From: Setophaga petechia
Taxonomy: Eukaryota > Chordata > Aves > Passeriformes > Parulidae
DNA length: 64,000 bases
Assembly: GCA_024362935.1 (NCBI GenBank)
Contig: JANCRA010000019.1
Coordinates: 12,830,501 to 12,894,500, forward strand
Direction of reading: 5' to 3'
Positions 51,201 to 64,000 of the stretch are shown here, one piece after another. Both the position numbers and the translations under genes were made by a program. The notes beneath the pieces were generated by a model. That model saw only the letters and a program-made list of their open reading frames with translations. It ran no database searches and had not been told where the DNA came from. Each line of letters starts with the position of its first letter. Position 1 is the stretch's first letter.

Positions 51201-52742
51201 GTAGTCCTCTGCAAAGCTGAGATAATATTGCAACTTGAGCAATTATAGGATGAAATCCTGAAATCTTCAAATCCAATTGGATTAAATCAATGGAAGTTAA
51301 ATCCTTGGGTTTTCTTTTTCTTTTTTTTTAAATTTTTTTGCATATGTATCAATACAGGTGTACAGTTGCTGGTTTATCATGGCATAATAGCCATGTCAGC
51401 TTATAAATTATTTCACAGATTGAAAAACATTTATTTATGAGAGGTATTGTGGTTTATTTATGAGAGGTGTAGTGGTTTGTGGGAGCCAGGAAAGTGCTAC
51501 TTCTGATCACAGAGAGCCATTGACCAATATCTGTGGTCAGACAACTTGACTTCTTCCCTCAGTCAACCCAGCTGGAAACTGTGTTAAATGCATTGCCCCT
51601 GGAAAATGGCAGTGTGCATTCAGGCATTGATGTGTGTTTTACTGCATATAGGATGTTGCACTTCTCCTTCCTCTTCAGCTTGTAGTTTCTGGTTTCCTAA
51701 AGTGTTATGCAGAATCCTGTGCAAGTGATGTTTTACATTTCCTAAACCTTTTATATCCTTGAAGTTTAAGAAATTAGATAGCACTAGATTTCCTCTCTTG
51801 GATTTCTAAAGACACTTCAGGCTTGTCTTTTTTCTAAATCATTTTATGGCCCATTAATTGAATAGATAATGTTTCCCAGCAAAGTCTGAAGGGTCATTTA
51901 ACATTTTCAGCATGACACAGTATATTTTCAGCCAGGGATGAATTTTTTTTTTGCAGTTTAAACACCAACAAGTGAGCCAGCCTTTGATATCCACTGCTCT
52001 CGATACATGTAAATCTTTGTGCTGAAATCTAAGCAGAAGAAATAGTATTTTGGTTGAAATTGCATGTCATCTAATGCCATTATTGAAAATCTGAAAAGGC
52101 AAGGGAGACATTAGCTACTGCTTCTAAGACAGAGTAAAATCCCCCAGAAGTCTAGCCATAAGTTCTCATAGAATGCAGAGAAAGCTTTAAAATGTTAGGT
52201 AGTAAAATAGGTGTTTTCAAAGAAAAATCTAGTTATACTACACATGTCAATTCCAAGTCAGTTTTGTAAGCCAGTTTAATCTCTGTTAAAGACCTGTAAT
52301 CATCCAGTTAGAAGTGCTGCCAGTGTGGCCTGGTGGCACAAGGAGCCCTGTTGCCCTATGGCACAGTCAAAGTCAAACACGTAAATCCAACTTCTTACTC
52401 TTATTGACATTATTCTGAACATTGGGCAGTATCCAAAACAGTCAGCCCAAGCTATGTTTAGGCTACTGTGCCATTCTGTTGTTGTACATAACAAGGAAAA
52501 GGGAATGTGCACCCTCCTTGGGGTTCTTCTGCCACTGCTAAGTGGGACCCAGTGCTGTAAGGCCTTGGAAACATGTTAGGCTGCACACACCTTTTCCAGA
52601 CAGACATTGACAGGGAGATGAAATCCTGTTGATCAACTAGTTGGACATTTTATGTTTGGAGTCTGTAATGTTTCATTTGGGAAAATGAAAACTAGTCTTA
52701 GTTGTTCAAAAAGGTCTGCAATTCTGAATCACAGCTTTGGTT
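48214..52742. other. Intergenic stretch without recognisable genes
   Basis: About 4.5 kb with no recognised gene, RNA or mobile element except a small tandem duplication near 51.4 kb. Confidence 0.65.
51427..51475. repeat. Short tandem duplication (about 24 bp)
   Basis: TTTATTTATGAGAGGTATTG then TGG is followed by a near-identical copy ending GGTGTAGTGG. It is a small slippage-type duplication. Confidence 0.8.
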
Positions 52743-52850
52743 AATCATAGAAAGATTTGGTTTGGAAGGGACCTTAAAGGTCATCTAGTTCCAATCTCTC
52801 ACCATGGCCAGGGACACCTTCCACAAGATAAAGTTGCTTAAATAATTGTC
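52743..52850 (-). mobile_element. CR1 LINE 3' end fragment
   Basis: AATCATAGAAAGATTTGGTT, then TGGAAGGGACC, AAAGGTCATCTAGTTCCAA and CCATGGCCAGGGACACCTTC match the antisense CR1 3' terminus closely. Similarity is lost after about 100 bp, so this is a short 5'-truncated copy. Confidence 0.9.
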
Positions 52851-55800
52851 CTTCTTTTAAATTTAATGAGAATAATTATATTCCATAGTACTGATTTTGT
52901 GGACAGTCCTTGCTCCTGAGTTGTCATAATTTGTTATGGGTCTTTAATTTTTAATTATTTAGTAGCTTTTGTGGAGGATTTTTTTTATTGAGGTTGAACT
53001 GGAGAGGGAGAAAGAAAACTAGTCATTCATGTAAATATATGTTCATATATACATGTATCAGTATAAATACTTCTAACTAACAGTCAACAGCTACTTTAAA
53101 TCTTTACTGGCCACATTCAACAACTACAACCTAAGAACATGGCAGATTATGGTCCATTATAATTTTACATCATCATAACTTCAGGGTGTGTTTTGAAAGA
53201 CTCTGAGCTCTCTTGGTGAATAGCAAGTAACTGCACTTCATCTCTAGAATTAGTCCCTATTGCTGCAATTCAGGTGGAAGAGATCATAACTGTGTGCTCA
53301 CCTCTTACATCTCCAGGGACTACTTATGAATTCACAATCAGTGTTTATTAAGCAGATCACTCAGAGCTTGCAACTTCTATTTCAGTTCCTGCTGTATCAC
53401 AAAGTAACAACAGGGCAAAACAGGGAAGCAGCATCATAACACATAATGTCATTTTCTCTTTCACGACTGCAGCTGCTAACATAGGGCTGAGATTCTCTGT
53501 GAAATGAGAACAATAGATCACAAAGTTGAGCCAAGAGGTGTCAGGGGTGCCGAAAGAAAATTCTGTACACTTATGACCTTGTAGAGAGAATGAGGGCACT
53601 CAGAACTAATCAGCTTTTAAAATCATCTCTGATCTCCAAATTACTGCAGGCCCTGAAATAACCTTTAAAAGGGTGTCTCCTGCACATGTCTTTTGATGAG
53701 CACCAATGCAAAAAGAGAACCTCAAAGGAACATTTGCCCTTCATGGTCAGAATTCCTTAGGGTAGTAAAAATACCCAGAAGACTTGTATGAATGAAGCCT
53801 TAGTGTGTGTAGTACCTTTTACTCTGAAAATATTACTTGCTTCCCAAGGCACAGGAAAGACTCATATTTTTTCAACACTAGTGATATGACTGCATGCTCA
53901 GGTTGGAATATGAGCAGTCCATTCTCAAACCATGAGCCCACCAAAATAGGTGTCAATATCACCTCCAATCATAAAAGACAAGAAGAAGTTATAGAAGGAC
54001 AATTTGGGTTGTAGTAGCCAACAGCTGCCTGAGCACAATATGGGGCGGATTCTTTAGGAATGAGTATTTCTGACTCCATATGAATGAATGAATGACATCT
54101 GATTTTATGTAGGATTTAATGCCCAGGCAATAAAGGAACTTGGCATCTGACACACAATAAGTTAGTGTCTATGCCAGTCCTTCTAGAAATGTGATTACAG
54201 CAATAAAACTATTGAAGAAACTGAAAGACTGAATATGTCTTAGCTTTGTAACACTACCAAATAGTGCATTTCTAATGTTTTTAACAAAAAACTTCATGTA
54301 TAATATAGCTTAGCAGAAGAAGAAGCAATAGTAACAATGGTATCACCCAGACTACACGAAGTGCTGCCACGTGAGCAGGCATGACTTCCTGAGCAAGGGC
54401 TGTGGCCTAATACCAACAGACAGATACTTCAAGCAGGAATAAAAGGTCAAAGGAAGGGCTAATGGGAGAAGGAGAGTAAAAAAGAGCATGCATGGACTCC
54501 TACACCCATTTTACAAACAGTAGAAAATATGATGTATCTTACTCATATTGCATGATTCAGGCAGTAGTAGAAATCACAAAAGCAGCCAAACATGGGTCAC
54601 CAAGCATCCAGAGACATATGGATGTGCATATTTTTAACTGTGTGCCTATTTTTACTTCATTCAACTCATTGGCTCTTTGTTCTAATCCTCTTTCTTTCAC
54701 TCCCTCATTTTCTTTCCCTCTTCTTTTCTCCCCGCAAGCCACAGTACCTAACAATGTTTGCTGCCATCCCGCAGTTAACTGTGCTGTCTCATGATTTCCT
54801 TTTTCTCCCTATCTCACCATTTGCATTGAAAGGTCTCTGGGACAGGGGACACTCAAGCATTGTGTCTTCCCAATACCTTTAGGCCAACTCTGGTTCCTGT
54901 ACTGATTTATAAGGTGCTAATCTACTCACTATAAGAAGACACAGAGTATCTTAACTGATAACACATTTAAAATAGATTATAGCCATTCACAGCTGAGTTT
55001 GAGACCAAACCAACAGAGTATAACCTCTGTTGTTGTTGTTGCTGTTGTTGTTATTGTTTTGACTGGTTGGTTTTGTTTTCTTGGCTTTTTTTGTAATGAG
55101 CATAGAGGACTGAAGTCCTTTAAGGGAAACATTTCTACTGTGAAATGAAACTCCTCGCTGGTTTTGATCAGGACCATTAGTAACATGCATAGTAACATCC
55201 ATGTGCATTTTTTCAAAAATCAAGATGATTTCTTGGTTCGTGGGATAAAAGATTGCAACCCCACATTAAATATTTTGATGGGAAAAAGGCTATGAGACAA
55301 GTCAGAATCAAATTCCTCAGAACTGGGAGGGAGCTTGTGGCCTCCTGGTGAACACCCAGTGAGGTCCTGCTCTCAGTGGAAGCAGGGAGATCCTACTCTA
55401 AGTAGGTGGAATTAAATTAGAGTTGAGCAGTAGATAAATTAGATGGGAGCAACACAATCTGAGATAAGTGATTAAAGAAGCAAACCCATTCCATTAAAAA
55501 TGCAAAATTAAAAATATATGAGCTCAAATACACTTCCTTTCTAAGGATAAGTCTGTACTTCAATTAGAATTGTAGCTGCAAGCATGGACCTTCTCCTTTG
55601 AACTAGCCAGTGCAGATGCTGATATCCATGGAGTCCAGTAGGAGCCACTAAATACCCAGGACAACCTTGAGTTTACCATCTGTTGATTACCCAGTGGTCT
55701 AAGCTAACACAACGCTGAGCTCTCATTCATTTGTTACAAGAGAGGTCCAAGCTAAGGCTGTTATTTATAGCCCAGGGATTTGACAAACCGTGGTGTTGTC

Positions 55801-58800
55801 CTGGAGACTTTTCAGGTTCTTCCACACTGGAACTTCTGACCCTGAAGGCAGAGGATGACAGCAGAGAAGGAATGGATGGCAAGAGCAGTGGCACAATTTA
55901 TATGAAACTGTGAATGCAATTATACTGCCAATTCCTCTGGGGGCAAAAAGGTCCCGAGAAGTTTCTGATTCTCATTTTTTCACCCCTCTTGATTTCACAC
56001 AAGAAGTCCAGGGCTTCCAGCCTGCCACAGCATACCACAGCAGCTCTGTGGGGCAATGCTGTGAACAAAATCACCATGAGGAGGAATTCCAAAATCATAC
56101 AAGGCAGAAAAGCCTCCCAAACTGGCTTTGACAGCAAGTAAAGTAGAGTTCCTCTACAAAGAAAGCAGAGTATCTATAACCTGTGTCTAATTTCTCCTAC
56201 CAGAGAATTGTTGCATTTGTATGAGTGGATTTAAAATCAGCTTTTGTCTTATTGTGGGAGCCAGGGTAGGAAACCTTGATCCCTAAATTAGACTGCTGCT
56301 GTAGATGAACTTGGACTTTCTGTAGTCTTATTTGTGCTTACCTTGACCAAATTTGCAAGTTCAGGCTTGCCTGTCTAATTTTCTCAAACTTGAGTATGGT
56401 AATGCAAACATTCACCAGAGAGTAGGGGATCAGGAAAAATCAAGACCTTGTGAAGTGCGGCATTCTACCCCAGCATTTTGCATCTTTTGATTCATTAGAA
56501 AAATTTTAAATAAACAAAATTTCTGTATATGCTTGCCCCTCCTCTATATTTTAAATACAGTCCTGTCATTTATAATTATATTTCTGCATTATTGTTCGAC
56601 TACTATTATTGTGTTCGAATATTATTGTTGTTATATCTTCCATGTCTTGAAAGTGCTAGTTTGCAAAAGTCTGTGGGACCTAAAATTTGTCTCACTGATA
56701 TTTATATAAGAATACTGGGCTGTACACAATCTTTATGATGAAATCATTTCTGTCGTGTCCTTATTTGAATTTCAGTATTTACTTAACAAAAGGTTTCACT
56801 GGGGCTTTTCAGTCCTTATTTACATAGATCCATCAAAGATGGCATAGTTAGACACAGGATGTAGTTGAAAATAGACAATAGCACAGCAGGGTTAAGGTAT
56901 TGGGCTGCAGCTGAAGTGTTTTGTTAGGAAGATCTGATAAGTGCTTAGACTTTTTCCTAAAATAAAGACCCTGACAACAGTGGGAATTCAACAGGGTAAT
57001 CACACTTAATGCAGACTGTTTAGAGCAATTAGAGGTGATTGGCAGTGTCTTAAAGCCCTTAAACAGAAACAACATATAAAAAGAACTGACCTCAATTGGA
57101 TTTCAGCTTCGTTGCCAGTTCCAGTCTAATGGCTTATATCTATCGTTAATGCACGTAAGGGTAAAGAATTTTTTATTGATACTGTAAAGTATCGGTACTG
57201 AGGCTTCCTCTGCCATGGAAATATCAAAACGGTCCACGTGTATGCAGCCCTATCAGTAGGCAGTGTAAGTAAAGAGTGCGGACTTGCCAAGGGATAAATC
57301 TCTCTTCCCTGATGTCCATGAGTTGTTTATCAATGAATGGATCAGGAATGCCGCGGGGAAGGCAGGCAGACAGTGACAGGTGATCCAAAGGCAGAATGGA
57401 CTGCAAAGTGTGTTTTTGATGCAAAACCAAAGTTTGCAAAGACTCATTTACAAACAACAGTGTATTTGTGCTTATAAATAACACACAGATATTTAATCTG
57501 CAGGGGGTGAGATACTCTGATTTAAAACTCCAGACATACTGAAGTCACTGAAATGAGGCTGACTTTTCATTTCCCAGTGATTTAGCTCATAACTCCAAGT
57601 GGAACTAGCTCATGTAATGAATCACCAAAGCAGTTACACACATCTTAGGAGCCTCAGCAGGATTTCTGTGATGGTGTCTTTAGGATAAAATTTGCTAAGG
57701 CATGGCACCCACTGCCGTTGCCAAATGTTGAGTACTAGGCTGGCCTTGATAGAAGACTTGTTTGAAATTAAAAAGTCACACTTTTCTACAGAGAGGGTAT
57801 GGCCACAAAGGCAAAACATCCACCTGGGACAGTTTAAATTATGTCGGCCCAGGTAAGAATTGCCATTTTCAGTGAAATACACAGCTAGAATAGTCAAGTG
57901 CTCCTATGTTGTTGTAGTGCAGAAGTTTCGTAACTTAAAACCTTCATTTAGGAGGCACCAGGTTTTTAAGAAAGGACATTCTGTCCTGAAAACTTTTGAA
58001 TGTCTAATGCTACCCAAGTTTTTGTATGTTTTTTATATCTTTATTATTTATAGTCATACAGTGATTGTGTGCATAAGAAGTCCTATGTTCCTCTAACCTA
58101 ATCTGTTCTGAAAATATCTGTATCACTATATTGCCACCATTGTAGCGATATATCTGTAATTAGCATGTTGGAGTGGCTGTGGAGTGATGTGCTGAGGGAA
58201 CAACGATTCTGTCATGACAGTCACCCCATCCAGTACTTTTTGGTCTCCAAGGGGAAGGGCCAATGCTGAAATCCACAGCTGGGTACACTGCTTTAGTAGC
58301 AGAATTTATGCAACGTAATTTGCGTATTTTCACAAGTGAAAAATAATGACCCAAGGGAACAATAATCCTCTGCCAGTTTGAATAAACAGTGAGGTGAGTA
58401 TAGATCAAGAGCCTTTCTCTGGACAAAATCTACAGAAAATGAAGATTTGCTCACATTGCATTATGACAGACAGCAAAGGAAGCTGTTGGCTTCTCTTTCT
58501 TAATCAGAGCCCTAGGTTAAATCAATAGTCACAGTAATCCCATCTACACAAGGCTGGGAATTGCCTTGGCCTAGCCACCCAAGAGATAAACCTTCCTTTG
58601 AGTCTGACCCACTCGCCTGGACTCTCTCCACAGCCGCTGGAGACAGAATAGGCACCTTCAGAGAGAGATTCCTCCCACCCCAAGGAGGTGTAATAAACCA
58701 GGGGGGACGAGAGGGTGCGCACAGTGACCCCCCTGCACGAAGGACATGCACAGAGAAGTCATTGCAGGTACTTAGCTGGCAGTGATTAAAGTTTAGGTGA

Positions 58801-61800
58801 GTGTTTGCACAGGGTGTCTAGCACAGTCAGATACGGAGACATCCCTCACCCTGCACCTATAGATTATAAAAAGCTTTTCCTCTGCTTTCAGATCCAGTAG
58901 AAGCAGAGATTTCTCTTGCAGTCATACTCAAACCTACCTGCAACTATGTGTATTTCCTGAGCCATTTGCTTGTTTCACTTTGTTCCTTACTGGTTTTAAG
59001 CCAGATGTCTGAAATTTCTGCTTGTGTACACATTTTACTCATAACAGAACAGGTAATAAACATTTCATATGTTTTCTACATTAGGATAAATAATGGTTTG
59101 TTACTTTATTACATAAAAGAAGGGGAAAAAAGTGAAATTAAAATAATCTCCCAAAGGCAAGTTCTCAAAAATAGAGAAACATCATAATTCTATTGCTTGG
59201 CTAGTAGCATAATTTTGAAGTTTTTTGCTTTACAAACAACTTCAAGTTTTGTTTCCATTTTAATATGTTAACTGGAGGCATAAGGTTATGACTACTTAGA
59301 ATGTTAGTTAATTAAAACTACGTTAAATTACCATCCTTTCCCTTGCCATGGGGAGCAAACAGCCAGAGGATAATGAGTTTTATTAACTCTCACAATGTCA
59401 GTGTTGACTGCATCTAAATATTGGATCCATTATTTGTCAGTCCCCAAAGAACCACCTAGAGAAGCAAATGGGTCAAGGATTAATTGATTGGTGCGAGGTT
59501 CTCTCCTTCCAGTACAGTTTTGCTACTGTGCCAAGGGGAAGAAAGTCAAGGTGTTTTGAGGCTGGGTTGTTTCTACTCAGCACCAATAACCCTCCTTTTG
59601 CCAGGCTTCTCCAGTTGATGTTGTATGGTCATCAACATCACTGCAACATTTCAGCAGCTGCTCAATACCTTTACAAAAAACAATGGTCTCAACTGACAAC
59701 CACTGAGGAATTTTCTAACCAAACTTTTCGATTTCTTGTTTTGCTTTGTTTCTTAAACCTCATGCTAATTTGTGGAGTTGGAATCATTACCTGGGAATGT
59801 ACCCCCCTCCAGGAAATTCTCACCAGGAAAGGAATCTCTAGCAAAGAAATTTGGAGAGACATCTGCAGCCCAGACTAAGGAATAGATCAGTGATTAGGAC
59901 ACTTGACTGGGATGTTGAAGACCTATTCTTCCTCTGCCCCAGCTCTGCACTAGCCCTGGGCTACTGCTAGAGGAAGGGGATTTCCCTCAATCTCCTCCAA
60001 GGGCTTTCTCCTTTGAATAAATAAACCGTTGATTGCTGGCTGATACAAATTGTGTTATTGCATAATACAAATAGATTTGTCAAACATCTGGTTGCTATTT
60101 ATGTAGCTTCTAAGCAGACTTCTTCATAAAATTCTCTCTTATCTGCTCCATCAGGGACATTTTCTTGGCTCCATGGTTATGGATGAATACTAAGTCTATA
60201 AACATTTCTGCGCTTTAAATTGAGGGACTCCAAGAATCAGCAGTACCAGCACAAAAGCCAAGCACAACCAGAAATGAAGGGGTAAAACTGGGGTTTTTTG
60301 GTAGCAAGTAACCCTTAAATTCATTTCATGTGCCTTAAATGATCATATCATATTTTCATCTCTCTTGACTGTATTTGCTTCTTTTTGAGGGGAAGGAAAT
60401 TGAATTTTAATTTCTTCTGTTCTTTTAAAAAGACTTGGTTTCCCCTTAGTGAGTGTGAGGAAAAGAAGGTTGGGAAGAAACATTGCTTAGCAATTTTCCA
60501 TAGTAGATTTTTAGGGGACTTTATCCAGCCCTTATTCCAGATATCCATGAGCTGGAAAGCCAAGTGACAAATCCCCATGAAGATGACATTGGTGTGGTGC
60601 CAGAAATATTTTCTAACCTGTAAAGAGCAAGTAACCCTGCAAAGTCTAAAACCACCACAAATTTAGAAGAAGCAGGTAAAAGCAACTGATTCCACTGTGC
60701 ATTTCTGTCCAACGTGGGTGCATTTTCAGAAATTTGCTACATTTCCCATACTGGGTACAACCATTTTCATTATTTACATCCTGACTTACCCTCTGACTCA
60801 ACTCTGGTGAGCCAGCCAGCTCTGCAGCCAAGGCATGTAGGTTCAAGGACGGTCTGCCTCATCCATCTGAAATTAAACAGAAATGCAGTATTTCCTACCC
60901 TTTAAACTGTCCATAAAGTGGATTTTAGATCACGTTTAAAGGAAACTTGAAAAGCAAAGTACATCATGATACTAAAAGCAAGTAGTGAAATGTATGAATA
61001 TAAGTATATATGTAAATACATACATATATTTAAATGATGCACAAAATCCTTCAGAATATGTTAAAATGGGAAACACTGGAACACACAGCACTTTGCACTA
61101 TGTTTCAACAAAATTAAAGTTTCATTTCCTGCAACCTCTGATTTTCAAGAAAGATGTCTTTTAGTGGTACATCTTCACATGATACTAAGAACTGAACAAC
61201 AATTTTATCAAGTTCCCAAGGTATCCTCAATGTAACCTTTTGGGTACTCATTCCCAAATGTCATTTTTGCCATTTCCACAAACAGCTATAGCTGAATGTT
61301 GGCAATTTAAATGGAACATGCTCTGTGCTAGCTTTGAAATCCAGCTTGTTCCTACATCTGGTAAAGTAAATCCCCAATATCAATGGTAAATTGGGACCCA
61401 GTAGCAACTGGCACAAGCGCCCACATCTCCAAATCATTGGAAGGGAAGTGGTATGACCATATAGGATATCCCACTCTTCTCCATTCATTTCTGTTCCTAC
61501 TCAGTGTGACACAGCTCCCTCAGCTGATCTGATGTGGCTGCTCATGGGCACATCATCTGCATCACACTGGAGAATTCACCTGATTTTTTAAACATTAAGC
61601 AAATTACAAATTGCTTTTAAAACTAGTGAAAAAGCACCCGCAAGCCAGCACTGTGACTTATATCAGCAGCAGGAATACTACAGAAGGAAAGAAAAAGGGG
61701 TTTAATGCAGTCAGTGTAATAAACTTGTGCTTGCCTATCCTCAAGAGGCTCAGCAAAACTTCCACTTAATACAAGTCAGCCTCTCTTACAAATAGGAGAT

Positions 61801-64000
61801 ATTGCTGGATATTAACACTCAAAGCCATCTGCAACTTGGAAAGTTGCATGTGTTTTAGACCAAGAAAATCCTCCAGAGTGGCCTTGTTGTTGTTTTTTTT
61901 TTTTTTTTAATGGATAGAGAAGCAGGTTAAAGGGTCTGAAGATAAATAATAAATGAGTGACAACTTCAGCTCACAATTAGGCCAACATTAATAAGCATCA
62001 ATTCTGAAAGATAAAGGATTTATCTTCAGAAGTGACCACCACATTATAGATGTCCTACTACATTTTAATGGATAAACTCAGTTAGTATTGTAGCTGAATA
62101 CAAACCAGGAAAAAGGTTATACACAGGAAGAGTCTAATACTTTTTCTCCCTTTATTTTTCCCTTGCACTGCCTTGGCAACAGCCTTAGTCATTCCCACAG
62201 GGGAAAAAGATATCTGAGTATAATGTACACCCTCTGTCACACAATACTAAACCTTCAAGAAGGGATCTTGCAGACACAACCAGCTTTGCCCTGCATACTA
62301 TATGGACGCCATTCTCAACCCTAAGGGGACTCCCTTTCCATGGCACTTTAAAATTTGCTAACTATAAGACCTATACTAAATACTAAATGTTCCAGACAGA
62401 CTGGTAGGTCTTCTCAATTAAGTTTAAACAACCTGTAGCAAATGACATTCCAAAGCAAAAATGGTGAGTTAAATTAAATCTTGTTTATTTGTTGGCTTGT
62501 TTCCCTTCCTTCCTTCTATTCTTACTGTTTATTTGATCAAAACACACTGAATGGCAAAACATCCCTCTGATAAATCTGGCTCCTGCTGAGCATATTAGCT
62601 TATCTGTCCCTTCATCCCATCTTTTACAAAATTGAGTGCTGTGACAAATCAGATTATTTCAAACTGTTTTAAGTTTCTCAGCTCTAAGAGATTTACTATT
62701 AACCTTTGCTAAAACTCACAGTTCTTACAGACAAGACAATGACAATGTGCAAATTTATTATATGATATCAGCATACAACAAATAACGACTGGTAGGAAAC
62801 AGAACTTTAATAAATGATAATAACAACGAAGAAGTAAGTCCCATAATTAGTCAGGACTCACTTTATGCCTTGTCCAGCCAACAGCAGTGGAAGTTTAACT
62901 TCTAACTTGGAGCATGTGAGCCTAATACAGGTTTTCAGTGTCCTTACTCCAAGAAAGTCAGGTCCATGGTCCTGGTTTACCATAAGTCTGTGGAGTGATC
63001 CTTCAAACCTACACTCAGAGTTTAGGGGACAAGCCCAATTTTTAAACGTGAAGCATGGTGGTGGGATGAATGACCCATGATCCATAAGGTACAACATTGC
63101 AACATTTACACGGGCATCTAGGAGCACAAGTACCTTTTTTTAGGACAATAGCATGGCTTAAGTTATACAGATCTTCCTTTACCTAACAGATAGCCAGGAA
63201 GGGAGTTGCTCTCTAGTCACTAAGGTGTCTTTGCCTAAAGCATTTAGAATAAAGAGACCAAATAAAAGACTGTATCACTGTTCCCTTAAGGAAAAGTAGC
63301 ACAAGGAGTAATATATAAGTGTGATCAGATGCTTTAATAAAATTACATTCTCCAACTATCAAGAATTTAGGAGATGAACATTTTTCTTATTAAAGAAAAT
63401 GAAGTTTCTTCATGAGACTCCAAGTCCATATCAGCCCTGGAATATAATGCTAACAGTAATGCTAATACTTCTACTAAAATTGAAAATAGCTACTCTCCTA
63501 AAAGTCATTCAAGCAACCACTGTTACTGCAGTCATTGTTTCTGTTGCTTGAAGCAATGGAAGAGACAGTGGAGGAATTAATACACTTCTTTAAGTGAAAA
63601 CCTTCTTGTCAACGACCCAGCACAAAGTTGTTATGCTACTGGCACCTCCAGAGAAATATCAGGTGGTATCAGCTCAGGAAACCAACCTATCTCAGACAAA
63701 AGATTAAATTGATTATGTCTTCATTTCACAAACAAGGGAATTATTTACCCAACTCTCAGTGACTCAGTGAAAGATTTTGGTTTCCACTCTGTTAGGAGCC
63801 CAGTGACTCTAAAAACCAAATTAATACTGAAGATAACAGACCTATTTTCTTCCACATTTAAGCATAAAAGTCTTTCCAAAGTAATAAATTATTACTTCAT
63901 TAGCAATGAAGTTCTATTAGAACTGGGTATGGTCTTCCACAAATTAGATGATAGCTTTCTCTATGAAGGAAACTGGGAGGAAGAAGCAAATACCATCATT
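52851..64000. other. Intergenic stretch to the window end, no recognisable genes
   Basis: About 11 kb, AT-leaning, with no C2H2 zinc-finger or SET-domain coding sequence that would mark the expected neighbour PRDM14, no CpG island and no recognised repeat. Poly-T runs occur (such as near 61.9 kb). Confidence 0.65.

Noticed and set aside
52851..64000. Search for PRDM14 exons (SET domain, C2H2 zinc fingers)
   Set aside because: No Cys2His2 linker pattern or PR-domain-like sequence is seen on either strand, so the gene must lie beyond the window.

Overview
The window looks like vertebrate nuclear DNA, most likely from a bird and probably a songbird. It has sparse genes, long AT-leaning non-coding stretches, and one strong CpG island at a gene start. 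Several CR1 LINE copies have the typical avian 3' end, and two solo LTRs resemble passerine endogenous retroviruses. The bird/songbird call is inferred from the repeats; no species can be named.

One protein-coding gene is supported. The first coding exon of SLCO5A1 (organic anion transporter family member 5A1) lies on the minus strand at 11112-12048. It encodes residues 1-312 (N-terminal cytoplasmic tail through TM4) and ends at a GT donor that splits a codon after its first base. Everything left of 11112 is the following intron. The exon sits in a CpG island (about 11150-13570). In this island a GTGAGT donor at 13195 and two pyrimidine-rich AG acceptors near 12750/12765, all on the minus strand, suggest a separate non-coding exon 1 and a short 5'UTR intron. 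The 5' leader carries short upstream ORFs.

Right of about 13.6 kb, roughly 50 kb shows no recognisable exon. In human the next gene upstream of SLCO5A1 is PRDM14, and no zinc-finger coding sequence from it is visible here, so this is read as the intergenic gap. It contains CR1 fragments (14.9-15.7, 21.1, 26.9, 32.7, 44.5/45.5, 47.1-47.7 and 52.7 kb), a 399-bp solo LTR with a perfect 6-bp target duplication (38982-39380), and a second solo LTR inserted into a CR1 (44831-45518). It also holds a 168-bp repeat seen twice (47.18 and 48.05 kb), an orphan CpG-rich patch with 25-bp repeats (about 46.74-47.1 kb), and several microsatellites.

No tRNA, rRNA, CRISPR array, operon or other prokaryote-like system was seen. 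The most informative items are the SLCO5A1 promoter and 5'UTR layout, its lineage-specific low-complexity N-terminus, the nested LTR/CR1 structure, and the 46.7-48.2 kb cluster of CpG-rich DNA, CR1 and the unknown 168-bp repeat.
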